A stretch of 7,234 nt of DNA from positions 1-7,234 of the forward strand of contig JALRHB010000066.1 in assembly GCA_023253245.1 (NCBI GenBank), given 5' to 3'. This DNA comes from Polynucleobacter sp. Lineage in GTDB: Bacteria > Pseudomonadota > Gammaproteobacteria > Burkholderiales > Burkholderiaceae. The notes below the pieces were generated by a model. The model saw only the letters and a program-made list of their open reading frames with translations. It was not told the DNA's origin and did not search any database. Position numbers and translations under genes: made by a program. Numbering within the stretch: the stretch's first letter is position 1; each line of letters begins with the position of its first letter. Positions 1 through 5,909 of the stretch are shown piece by piece.

Positions 1-344
1 AGATCGCTATTGAGTGAAGTTTCATTGCTTGGCTTGATTTTAAAAAGCCAAATCCCATAAGGATTTTCATTAACAAGCTCAGGAGTAGTATCAACTTCTT
101 CATTTAGGGCAACTATTTCACCGCTCACTGGCGCATGAATATCGCTGGCTGCCTTAACGGATTCAATTACGGCAATTGCTTCGCCTTGTTTAACCTGAAG
201 CCCAAGTTTTGGCGCTTGAAAAAACATGACATCACCCAAGGCTTCTTGAGCATGATTACTAATACCCACCCAAATGAAGCCATCATCTTCTAGGCTAGCC
301 CACTCATGCGTTTCTGCAAATTTAAAGGTGTCTGGAGATTTCAT
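1..344 (-). CDS. gcvH: Glycine cleavage system H protein, C-terminus cut by window edge
   Basis: GcvH is the soluble lipoyl carrier that shuttles the aminomethyl group between the P, T and L proteins of glycine cleavage. Translating leftward from the ATG at 344-342 gives MKSPDTFKFAETHEWA, the usual GcvH opening, then the lipoylation region ESVKAASDIHAPVSGEI, where K64 is the expected lipoyl lysine. The visible 114 codons are most of a family normally about 125-130 residues long, so only the extreme C-terminus is missing. An AGGA (positions 356-353) 8 nt before the ATG is a clear ribosome binding site and supports this start. A TAGAAT on the same strand (371-366) could be a -10, but no good -35 goes with it. 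The gene is the first of its unit: gloC diverges upstream, so gcvT is not directly in front of it. gcvP may follow outside the window. The 73-bp gap is too short for a tandem glycine riboswitch. Confidence 0.95.
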   Translation of the reverse strand, partial: MKSPDTFKFAETHEWASLEDDGFIWVGISNHAQEALGDVMFFQAPKLGLQVKQGEAIAVIESVKAASDIHAPVSGEIVALNEEVDTTPELVNENPYGIWLFKIKPSNETSLNSD

Positions 345-417
345 ATTTTTTATCCTGTGTAAGTTATTCTAGCCTCTTTGTCATAAACTAGTGCCACATC
401 AAACCAAAGTTATTCAT

Positions 418-1056
418 ATGCCAATAAAACTTGGAATCGTTCCCGTAACTCCTTTTGAGCAAAACTGCTCAATATTGGTTTGCCAAGAAACAGGTGATGC
501 AGCTATTGTGGATCCAGGTGGTGACATCGATAAAATTTTGGATGGCGTTAAGCAAATGGGCGGCGTAGTTAAAAAAATTTTATTAACGCACGGACACTTA
601 GATCATTGTGCAGCTGCTAAAGATTTGTCTGATCAGTTGGGTGTGCCAATTGAGGGGCCTCAAAGAGATGAACAGTTTTGGCTAGATCAACTTCCAGAGC
701 AAACAGTGCGTTTTGGGTTTGGACATGCGAAGGCATTTATACCAACACGTTGGTTAGAAGATGGCGATCATGTTCAAGTTGGAAATGTTGATTTAGAGGT
801 TTTGCACTGCCCGGGCCATACTCCAGGTCACGTAGTATTTTTTGATAAAGAAGATCGTCTTGCTTTGGTGGGCGATGTCTTGTTTGCCGGATCGATTGGA
901 AGAACGGATTTTCCTCGTGGCAATCACGCCGATTTGATTAATGCAATCAAAACGAAGTTATGGCCTCTTGGTGATGATGTGCAATTTGTCCCAGGTCATG
1001 GGCCGATGTCAACTTTTGGAAAAGAGCGCCAAACAAATCCGTATGTCGCGGATTGA
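418..1056 (+). CDS. gloC: GloC-type glyoxalase II (hydroxyacylglutathione hydrolase), metallo-beta-lactamase fold
   Basis: Predicted cytoplasmic metal-dependent hydrolase that cleaves S-D-lactoylglutathione to D-lactate and glutathione, the second step of methylglyoxal detoxification. The 212-residue product has the metallo-beta-lactamase ligand set: THGHLDH at 57-63, HCPGHTPGH at 130-138 (H134), the bridging aspartate in VGDVLF (D153) and PGHGP (H194). Its opening (IVPVTPFEQNCSILVC), the GPQRDEQFWLDQLP segment and the FPRGNH motif follow E. coli YcbL/GloC (215 aa) closely. It lacks the C-terminal HAGH extension of classical GloB. I chose the ATG at 418 because the family starts within a few residues of IVPVT. 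A GTG at 391 in the same frame would add nine residues. Neither start has a visible Shine-Dalgarno sequence. It is divergent from gcvH and convergent with the small gene ending at 1082. Related MBL hydrolases with other thioester substrates are the main alternative. Confidence 0.85.
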   Translation: MPIKLGIVPVTPFEQNCSILVCQETGDAAIVDPGGDIDKILDGVKQMGGVVKKILLTHGHLDHCAAAKDLSDQLGVPIEGPQRDEQFWLDQLPEQTVRFGFGHAKAFIPTRWLEDGDHVQVGNVDLEVLHCPGHTPGHVVFFDKEDRLALVGDVLFAGSIGRTDFPRGNHADLINAIKTKLWPLGDDVQFVPGHGPMSTFGKERQTNPYVAD

Positions 1057-1081
1057 AAAAGCTAAATACTGTTAACTCGAC

Positions 1082-1267
1082 TTAGGTTTTTGCAGAACCA
1101 GTACGATGGGTGCGGTTGTAAAGGCAGCTGGCACAAATCCAGCGTTGTTTACGGTTGCTAGTAGGAATCCATGTGCCACCCTCGAGGCGCTTTTCGCGAC
1201 TGCATGACGAGCAAAATTTTAGACTCTGAGAGGTATCTTGTGTTGCGGCTGGAGTAGAGGTAGTCAT
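1082..1267 (-). CDS. Small CxxC/CxxC zinc-ribbon-like protein, function unknown
   Basis: A 61-residue product that I do not recognise as a named family. It has two cysteine pairs, CSSC (C19, C22) and CASC (C45, C48), 22 residues apart. That geometry is typical of a small structural zinc ribbon or treble-clef-like knuckle. Between the pairs lies a basic, tryptophan-containing segment (EGGTWIPTSNRKQRWI), and the tail is basic (NRTHRTGSAKT), so nucleic-acid or protein contact is possible but unproven. There is no signal peptide or membrane segment. The start is the ATG at 1267; a TTG two codons upstream (1273) is also open. A weak GGA lies about 6 nt before the ATG. It sits 41 bp downstream of the desaturase stop on the same strand and may be co-transcribed with it. 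Its tail faces gloC across 25 bp. The paired cysteines and the lack of overlap with another gene favour a real gene. Confidence 0.65.
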   Translation of the reverse strand: MTTSTPAATQDTSQSLKFCSSCSREKRLEGGTWIPTSNRKQRWICASCLYNRTHRTGSAKT

Positions 1268-1308
1268 GGGCAATCCGGGTAAGCCAAATCTTGTACAGAG
1301 GATCTATT

Positions 1309-2451
1309 TTACCCGTTTTGTCCTGCTGGGGCTGGGCTTAGGACAACCCTAACCGAATCCGCCGTCTTGTTGCCATCAAAATCAAGCCAAGCCTTGTTCT
1401 CAAAATCATAAAGTTTGCATTTGCGTGCTGTATCGAAATACCAGGCCCAGGAGAACTTTTGTACAAAAATACGCTCTGGAAGGATGGTTTCGAGCGTCGT
1501 TTGGGCCTCTTTTAGACGATATAGTGGTACGCTCATATCGACATGATGGGCAGTATGTTCCATGATGTGATGCATTAGGGAGCCCCAAAGCCAGCTAAAG
1601 GTGAGATGCACAGTTGTGGAAACAAAGGGCTGAGCACGTAGCCATTCTGATTTTTTATCGTACCAAGACACTGAAGGATGGGTATGGTGAACGTAGACTA
1701 CAAACCCAATCATGCCATTCCAAAATAAAAATGGGATTGCAAAACCAGTAATTAGGCCGATCCAAACCGACTGCCCTGTTGCTAGGGCGCCTGCAAATAG
1801 ACATCCAATCCAAATGATCGCAAAAGCAGTCACAAGTAAATTGTCTTTGAGGAAAATTGGCCGATCGCCTGGCTTGTTTTTGGCATTGGGGAAGTACTCA
1901 CGTCTCCACCAAATTTCTATTAGGTAATAAAAAACGGGACCCCAACCGCTGCGGTATAAACGCTCCAAGGCTTTACGCCAAGATGGTAGGGCATCGTATT
2001 CAGCTTTTGAGAGTGGAGCCCAAACGAAATCAAAACCCTTGAGGTTGGTTTGGCCATGGTGCACAACGTTATGGCCTACATCCCAGAGGCTATAAGGGGT
2101 GAGGGATGGAAGAAAAGCAATGCGACCTAACACTTTATTAAGTTCCCGATATGGGGTAAAGCTTTGGTGGCAAGCATCATGCCCCAAAATAAAGATGCGA
2201 CCGGTAACAAATCCTGCAACTATTCCAAATAAGATTTTTAATAAGATACTTTCAACAAAAACTGTTCCCGCGATGCAGCCAAGCCACAAAACAGCATCGA
2301 CTATTAGCAAAAGAATCGCTTTTGCCGTTTCTCCTTGAGCCATTGGAATGAGCCAGCTACGAATAATTTTTCGGTGCGGTAATGGCAAGTCAGGGGCCAG
2401 GGGGTTGGCTATTGAGGGCTCAGAAAGGGATGGATTAAGGTGATTAGACAT
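1309..2451 (-). CDS. Membrane fatty-acid desaturase (DesA/omega-6-like)
   Basis: Predicted integral-membrane di-iron desaturase that uses O2 and electrons to place a double bond in acyl chains of membrane lipids. The 380-residue product shows the three histidine boxes in order: HDACH at 91-95, HNVVHH at 127-132 and HTAHH at 299-303, with an extra HHTH at 255-258. Hydrophobic spans lie near 44-66, 69-90, 204-226 and 229-253, giving the usual two hairpins with the boxes facing the cytoplasm. The layout resembles the DesA-type delta-12/omega-6 group rather than the acyl-CoA delta-9 group, but regiospecificity cannot be read from sequence alone. No ferredoxin, cytochrome b5 or reductase gene is adjacent, so the electron donor is encoded elsewhere. 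The ATG at 2451 is preferred; an in-frame TTG at 2463 would add only MILI. No clear Shine-Dalgarno precedes either. It lies 81 bp downstream of the co-oriented tRNA-Arg. A role in keeping membranes fluid in cold water is inferred. Confidence 0.9.
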   Translation of the reverse strand: MSNHLNPSLSEPSIANPLAPDLPLPHRKIIRSWLIPMAQGETAKAILLLIVDAVLWLGCIAGTVFVESILLKILFGIVAGFVTGRIFILGHDACHQSFTPYRELNKVLGRIAFLPSLTPYSLWDVGHNVVHHGQTNLKGFDFVWAPLSKAEYDALPSWRKALERLYRSGWGPVFYYLIEIWWRREYFPNAKNKPGDRPIFLKDNLLVTAFAIIWIGCLFAGALATGQSVWIGLITGFAIPFLFWNGMIGFVVYVHHTHPSVSWYDKKSEWLRAQPFVSTTVHLTFSWLWGSLMHHIMEHTAHHVDMSVPLYRLKEAQTTLETILPERIFVQKFSWAWYFDTARKCKLYDFENKAWLDFDGNKTADSVRVVLSPAPAGQNG

Positions 2452-2532
2452 GATAAGAATCAATAAGTTAGGTGCAAATGATAGCCTTTTTCATGATTTT
2501 CCGCATGATATAGGTCAAAAACCCCCTATTTT

Positions 2533-2608
2533 TGGCGCGCCCGGCAGGAATCGAACCTGCGACCCTTGGCTTCGGAGGCCAATACTCTATCCACTGAGCT
2601 ACGGGCGC
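2533..2608 (-). tRNA. tRNA-Arg, anticodon CCG
   Basis: The reverse strand folds into a full cloverleaf. The acceptor stem is GCGCCCG (2608-2602) with CGGGCGC (2543-2537), followed by discriminator G and an encoded CCA (2535-2533). The D arm reads GCTCAGTGGATAGAG. The anticodon stem TTGGC/GCCAA holds the loop CTCCGAA with anticodon CCG at 2575-2573 (tRNA positions 34-36). The T arm carries GGTTCGAATCC. Length is 76 nt. It decodes CGG and closely resembles E. coli tRNA-Arg(CCG). On the same strand a TACAAT (2637-2632) about 24 nt upstream is a possible -10, without a convincing -35. No strong terminator is seen after it. Confidence 0.97.
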
Positions 2609-2661
2609 TTAAAACAAACAATACTTTCGATATTGTAAGTGGCTATAAGTGCCGCTCTCGT

Positions 2662-2667
2662 TATAAT
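2662..2667 (+). promoter_or_regulatory. Candidate -10 box for the cytochrome c5-type gene
   Basis: A perfect TATAAT lies in the 103-bp gap between the tRNA gene and the cytochrome ATG at 2712, which would put transcription start near 2674 and give a leader of about 38 nt. The hexamers 16-18 bp upstream do not resemble TTGACA; a TTGTAA at 2633-2638 is 23 bp away, which is too far. The call therefore rests on the -10 alone. Confidence 0.4.
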
Positions 2668-2711
2668 CTCGGCAAAGTAACCCTATAAACCCGTCTAACG
2701 ATAAAAGTCCT

Positions 2712-3212
2712 ATGAGTGAAGAGCACGGAAATCTAATTAAGTCCCCTAAACAATTGATCATCATGGTCTTTGCCAGCTTTTTTGTGCCACTGATCATCAT
2801 TTTGCTGTTGATGGTTTTTGTTAACAATGGCAAAAGGGTTGATGGCGATGCTTCTGCTGATCAGTTGATTAGACCGGTAGCCCAATTAAACTTTAAAGAT
2901 GCTAGCGCCCCTAGGGAAGTTCAAACAGGTGAGCAGGTATACAAAACAGTTTGCGCTTCCTGCCATAACAGCGGTGCAGCCGGAGCACCCAAGATGGGTG
3001 ATACTGCTGCATGGTCTAGCCGAATTGGTAAGGGCTACGATGGATTGCTAAGCTCACTGCTTAAAGGGAAAGGTGCAATGCCTGCTCGTGGTGGCTCTAA
3101 TCCAGCCGATGTGAGCGACTATGAGTTGGGTCGCGCAGTTGTGTATTTGGTCAATGGCTCAGGAGGTAAGTTAGCAGAGCCTAAGGCGCCAGCAGAACCC
3201 GCTGCTAAATAG
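2712..3212 (+). CDS. Membrane-anchored cytochrome c5-type mono-haem protein
   Basis: Predicted electron carrier tethered to the periplasmic face of the inner membrane. The 166-residue product begins with a short cytoplasmic segment (MSEEHGNLIKSPK), then one uncleaved hydrophobic anchor at about 15-38. A linker follows to about residue 70 (start of the QTGEQVYKTV helix). The class I cytochrome c core has the haem site CASCH at 81-85 and the probable axial methionine M123 in KGKGAMPARGG. Core residues such as GAAGAPKMGD and the C-terminal helix YELGRAVVYLVNGSGG match the cytochrome c5/CycB group common in betaproteobacteria. The tail is low-complexity Ala/Pro (KAPAEPAAK). No Shine-Dalgarno precedes the ATG. 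It is probably a single-gene unit, with a TATAAT upstream and a hairpin terminator downstream. The likely role is carrying electrons toward a terminal oxidase; the partner is not visible here. Confidence 0.9.
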   Translation: MSEEHGNLIKSPKQLIIMVFASFFVPLIIILLLMVFVNNGKRVDGDASADQLIRPVAQLNFKDASAPREVQTGEQVYKTVCASCHNSGAAGAPKMGDTAAWSSRIGKGYDGLLSSLLKGKGAMPARGGSNPADVSDYELGRAVVYLVNGSGGKLAEPKAPAEPAAK

Positions 3213-3232
3213 TTCGGTGAATTTATAAACTT

Positions 3233-3266
3233 ATAAAGCTGGCTATATGCCGGCTTTATTTGTTTT
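3233..3266. terminator. Rho-independent terminator shared by convergent genes
   Basis: The arms AAAGCTGGC (3235-3243) and GCCGGCTTT (3249-3257) pair over 9 bp with one G-T pair around the loop TATAT. Two more A-T pairs extend the stem to 3233/3259. On the plus strand a T-rich run (ATTTGTTTTG) follows, giving a good terminator for the cytochrome gene ending at 3212. On the minus strand the hairpin lies just after the rsmI stop (3268) and is followed by a weaker T-rich tract, so it may end both transcripts. Confidence 0.85.
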
Positions 3267-3267
3267 G

Positions 3268-4161
3268 TCATTCAGTTTTTGCATCGAGGGCAACTTGGTA
3301 AGCATCCTTTTTGCTGATACCCAGTGTTTGTGACAGTACCGTTGCTATTTCCTTGCTCCCAAGATATGGGCGCAAAGCATTAGCCCAGCTGACTAGTGAG
3401 GCATGCTCTGGAGCTTCATTGACATTCTTTTTGCGCCCCCCAACCAAAATGATGAACTCACCTTTGAGGTTTTCTGCATGCTCAAGTAAGAGCGGAATTT
3501 CACCAGATGTTAGAACAAGTAGTTGCTCAAATTTTTTAGTGAGCTCTCTGCCTATCAATACCTGACGATCTGATTCAAGATATTGATTCAACAGCTTGAG
3601 GGTGTCGCGCACCTGATGTGGCGACTCAAAAAAGACACTCGTTTTCGTAGAGTGACAGACATCGTTCATAAGGACTTCGCGGTCTTTGGCTTTGTGTGGA
3701 CAAAAGCCTAGAAATTGAAATTGTCCCCCCGAGGACAGCATTACAGAGCCACTCGCGGATATGGCGGATGAAATAGCGCTGGCACCAGGAATGGGAATAA
3801 TACGAAATCCAGCCTTCTGAACCGCGTTAACAAGTTTTGCTCCAGGGTCTGATATTCCGGGGGTTCCCGCATCTGATATGTAAGCCCAGCGTTCATTTCG
3901 TGCGAGATGATCAATGATCGTTTGTGCACCCGCGATCTCATTATGTTCATGCAGGGCGATACATTTTTTGTGGATTCCAAAGTGCTGCAATAGGGGTGCA
4001 CTATGTCTCGTATCTTCGCAGGCAATACCATCCACGCTATTTAAAATATGTAACGCTCGCAGTGTGATGTCACCCATATTGCCAATCGGTGTGGCAACCA
4101 TGTATAAGGCCCTATCTGGAAGATCCTGCTGTTGTAAAAAATCATATGCGCCAAGTTCCAT
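3268..4161 (-). CDS. rsmI: 16S rRNA (cytidine-1402-2'-O)-methyltransferase
   Basis: RsmI uses S-adenosylmethionine to 2'-O-methylate C1402 in the decoding centre of 16S rRNA. The 297-residue product carries the family motifs of the tetrapyrrole-methylase fold: VATPIGN (22-28), CEDTRH (48-53), SDAGTPGISDPG (96-107), PIPGASA (123-129), FFESPHQ (177-183), GRELTK (204-209) and KGEF (233-236). Its length is close to E. coli RsmI/YraL (286 aa). The reading frame stays open upstream for about 88 more codons, but that extension runs antisense through the SIS gene and lacks family similarity, so I start at the ATG at 4161, nine residues before the usual QQDLPDRALYMV region. No strong Shine-Dalgarno is visible. 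It diverges from the SIS gene across 106 bp and converges on the terminator at 3233-3266. No yraN or lpoA lies between rsmI and the SIS gene, unlike the E. coli cluster. Confidence 0.95.
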   Translation of the reverse strand: MELGAYDFLQQQDLPDRALYMVATPIGNMGDITLRALHILNSVDGIACEDTRHSAPLLQHFGIHKKCIALHEHNEIAGAQTIIDHLARNERWAYISDAGTPGISDPGAKLVNAVQKAGFRIIPIPGASAISSAISASGSVMLSSGGQFQFLGFCPHKAKDREVLMNDVCHSTKTSVFFESPHQVRDTLKLLNQYLESDRQVLIGRELTKKFEQLLVLTSGEIPLLLEHAENLKGEFIILVGGRKKNVNEAPEHASLVSWANALRPYLGSKEIATVLSQTLGISKKDAYQVALDAKTE

Positions 4162-4267
4162 AACGATATTTTTCTGAGAAAGAGTAGCAATACACAAGAG
4201 AATACGTTGCTTTTGAACGAAGTGATAGCGTATCGAGTTTTTTCTCGCTTTGGCGCATAATACAAAA

Positions 4268-4870
4268 ATGGATAAAAATACCCTTGAGCGTTTGCGCACT
4301 CGCGCATCCCAACATTTTTTAGACAGCATTGCTGTAAAACAGGAAGCAGAAAAAATTCTGCCTACTGAAGTTGCTCGCGGCATACTTGTCATGACGGATT
4401 GTTTGCGTGCTGGTGGAAAAGTCATGGCTTGTGGTAACGGCGGCTCTGCTGCAGACGCTCAACACTTTGCAGCAGAGTTAATTGGTCGCTTCGAAAGAGA
4501 GCGACAAGAGTTGGCGGCTATTGCATTGACAACCGACAGCTCTATTTTGACTGCTGTTGGTAATGATTACAGCTATGACGAGATATTTAATAAACAAGTG
4601 CGAGGCTTGGGAAAACAAGGAGATATTTTGTTGGCCATCTCAACCTCTGGCAACTCTAAGAATGTTGTTAAGGCAATTGAGTCAGCAAAAAAAATGGGCA
4701 TCAAAATTATTGCATTAACAGGAAATGGTGGCGGAAAGATCGCTACTCTTTTAGATGCGGATGACATTCATCTTTGCGCACCATCTAATCGTACTGCTCG
4801 CATTCAAGAAACCCATTTAGTTTTACTTCATAGTTTGTGTGATGGTGTTGATCACCTACTCCTTGATTAA
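4268..4870 (+). CDS. SIS-domain phosphoheptose isomerase / DiaA-type protein
   Basis: A 200-residue single SIS-domain protein of the GmhA/DiaA family. GmhA isomerises sedoheptulose-7-phosphate to D-glycero-D-manno-heptose-7-phosphate for LPS inner core. DiaA instead binds DnaA to promote replication initiation. Visible motifs are ACGNGGSAADAQHFAAEL (54-71), the sugar-phosphate loop ISTSGNS (124-130) and ARIQETHLVLLH (177-188). Residues H66, E70, Q180 and H188 line up with E. coli GmhA H61, E65, Q172 and H180, the metal/catalytic set. From memory, E. coli DiaA has non-matching residues at the E65 and H180 positions. Yet stretches such as RFERERQ, AIALTTD and KQVRGLG look DiaA-like, and the rsmI/dolP neighbourhood is that of diaA. 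The ATG at 4268 is preferred over an in-frame TTG at 4250. No Shine-Dalgarno is seen. dolP starts 19 bp downstream, probably in one transcript. I leave the symbol blank because gmhA and diaA cannot be separated with certainty. Confidence 0.9.
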   Translation: MDKNTLERLRTRASQHFLDSIAVKQEAEKILPTEVARGILVMTDCLRAGGKVMACGNGGSAADAQHFAAELIGRFERERQELAAIALTTDSSILTAVGNDYSYDEIFNKQVRGLGKQGDILLAISTSGNSKNVVKAIESAKKMGIKIIALTGNGGGKIATLLDADDIHLCAPSNRTARIQETHLVLLHSLCDGVDHLLLD

Positions 4871-4889
4871 TGCTTAAGAAAGTTCGCAC

Positions 4890-5537
4890 ATGTTTAATAC
4901 GCTCAGAATCAAATTATTCACTACGCTCTTAATAATCTCTTTTTTATCCGGCTGCGGAGTTCTTGCCGTGGGTGGTGTCGTGGCGGGGGCAACTGTTATG
5001 GCCGATCGTCGTACTCCGGCTGTACAGGCAATTGACAAAGGTATTGAGCTAGAGGCAAGTAATGCTTTAGCAAAACGCTATGGTGATGATGCGCATATAA
5101 ACGTGACCTCATTTAATCAAAAAGTATTGTTGACTGGTGAAGTGAAAGACGCTGATATCAAGGGTCAAGCAGGGGCTTATGTAAAAGCGATGAAGAACGT
5201 GCGCTCGGTTTTTAATGAGCTCATCATAGGGCCTAATAGCTCATACACCGCACGTGCCAACGACACTTATCTTGAGTCGAAAATTAAAACCCAAATGATT
5301 TTTACTGAAAAGCTTCCTTCAAACTCAATGGCTATTGTTGCTGAAGGTACAAGTGTTTATTTGATGGGCATTCTTACTCAAAATGAAGCGGACCTAGCTA
5401 AGAAAATCGCTAGTAATACGAATGGAGTAAAAGAGGTTTATGCCTATTTCGACATTATTTCGGAAGCAGAAAAAGTCCGTTTAGAGAAACAGGGTAAGGC
5501 TGATGAATCTCAGCCTAATACAGCGCCAAATCAATAA
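4890..5537 (+). CDS. dolP: DolP-type outer-membrane lipoprotein with two BON domains
   Basis: Predicted lipoprotein of the YraP/DolP family, which in E. coli sits at division sites in the outer membrane and supports envelope integrity. The 215-residue product starts with a basic N-region and a hydrophobic stretch (about 9-20), then the lipobox LSGC with lipidated C22. The residues after the cysteine (GVLAVGG) have no aspartate at +2, consistent with outer-membrane sorting. The family motif MADRRTPAVQAIDKGIE follows. BON1 spans about 48-114 (VLLTGEVKD in the middle) and BON2 about 125-192 (SVYLMGILTQNEAD). The C-terminus is short, polar and disordered-looking (KADESQPNTAPNQ). It follows the SIS gene by 19 bp and precedes the small cytochrome gene by 18 bp with no terminator, indicating one operon. 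The ribosome site is weak (AAGAAAG, ending about 8 nt before the ATG). Order and content match E. coli yraO-yraP. Confidence 0.9.
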   Translation: MFNTLRIKLFTTLLIISFLSGCGVLAVGGVVAGATVMADRRTPAVQAIDKGIELEASNALAKRYGDDAHINVTSFNQKVLLTGEVKDADIKGQAGAYVKAMKNVRSVFNELIIGPNSSYTARANDTYLESKIKTQMIFTEKLPSNSMAIVAEGTSVYLMGILTQNEADLAKKIASNTNGVKEVYAYFDIISEAEKVRLEKQGKADESQPNTAPNQ

Positions 5538-5555
5538 GATTTTTTGCATTAGTAG

Positions 5556-5909
5556 ATGAAGAATTTTTTCAAGCACACGCTCAAGAGTGTTTTGATGCCC
5601 GCCCTGCTTCTCCCTTGTGTTTATGTTCATGCAAGCGATGATGACGCCAAAGCTTACATGCTTGCAAAACAAAACGCATGCTTAGGTTGTCACGCAATTA
5701 ATAAGAAAGTAGTTGGGCCTAGCTTTCAGGATGTTGCAAAAAAATATGCCAACAACCCCAATGCCGTCGCTTTTCTAAAAAATAAAATATTGAAGGGTGG
5801 CTCTGGTTCATGGGGAGTTGTTCCTATGCCTGGCAATAACAAATTAAGTGATGCCGATACATCTTTGCTCGTTGCTTGGATAATGCGTGGCGCGCCCACA
5901 AACCATTAA
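5556..5909 (+). CDS. Small periplasmic class I cytochrome c (c551-like)
   Basis: A 117-residue secreted mono-haem cytochrome. Residues 1-26 form a Sec signal peptide (basic MKNFFKHTLK, hydrophobic SVLMPALLLP) with a probable cleavage after VHA. The mature protein is about 91 residues, the size of the cytochrome c551/c8 group. The haem-binding motif CLGCH is at 42-46, followed by VGPSF (53-57), a residue pattern common in this group. The axial methionine is M91 in VVPMPGN, and the last helix is DTSLLVAWIMRG. It probably shuttles electrons in the periplasm; a donor or acceptor is not in the window. It is the third gene of the SIS-dolP run, 18 bp after dolP. No Shine-Dalgarno precedes the ATG. 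Its stop overlaps that of the GNAT gene on the other strand by 4 bp, so no terminator fits between them. It differs from the 2712-3212 cytochrome in lacking a membrane anchor. Confidence 0.92.
   Translation: MKNFFKHTLKSVLMPALLLPCVYVHASDDDAKAYMLAKQNACLGCHAINKKVVGPSFQDVAKKYANNPNAVAFLKNKILKGGSGSWGVVPMPGNNKLSDADTSLLVAWIMRGAPTNH

Noticed and set aside
391..417. GTG start giving gloC nine more residues
   Set aside because: The family begins close to IVPVT, no ribosome site precedes the GTG, and the ATG at 418 gives the normal length.
1406..2338. Several open frames on both strands inside the desaturase gene
   Set aside because: They overlap a gene with clear histidine boxes and show no domain or motif of their own.
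2519..2532. A/T hairpin after the tRNA as its terminator
   Set aside because: The stem is nearly all A-T around a G-rich loop, too weak to call.
2450..2638. Open frame on the plus strand encoding GAPGRNRTCDPWLRRPILYPLSYGR
   Set aside because: It is the antisense of tRNA-Arg; this kind of translated tRNA complement is a well-known false protein in databases.
4162..4425. N-terminal extension of rsmI of about 88 codons
   Set aside because: It runs antisense through the start of the SIS gene, has no RsmI similarity and would make the protein far longer than its family.
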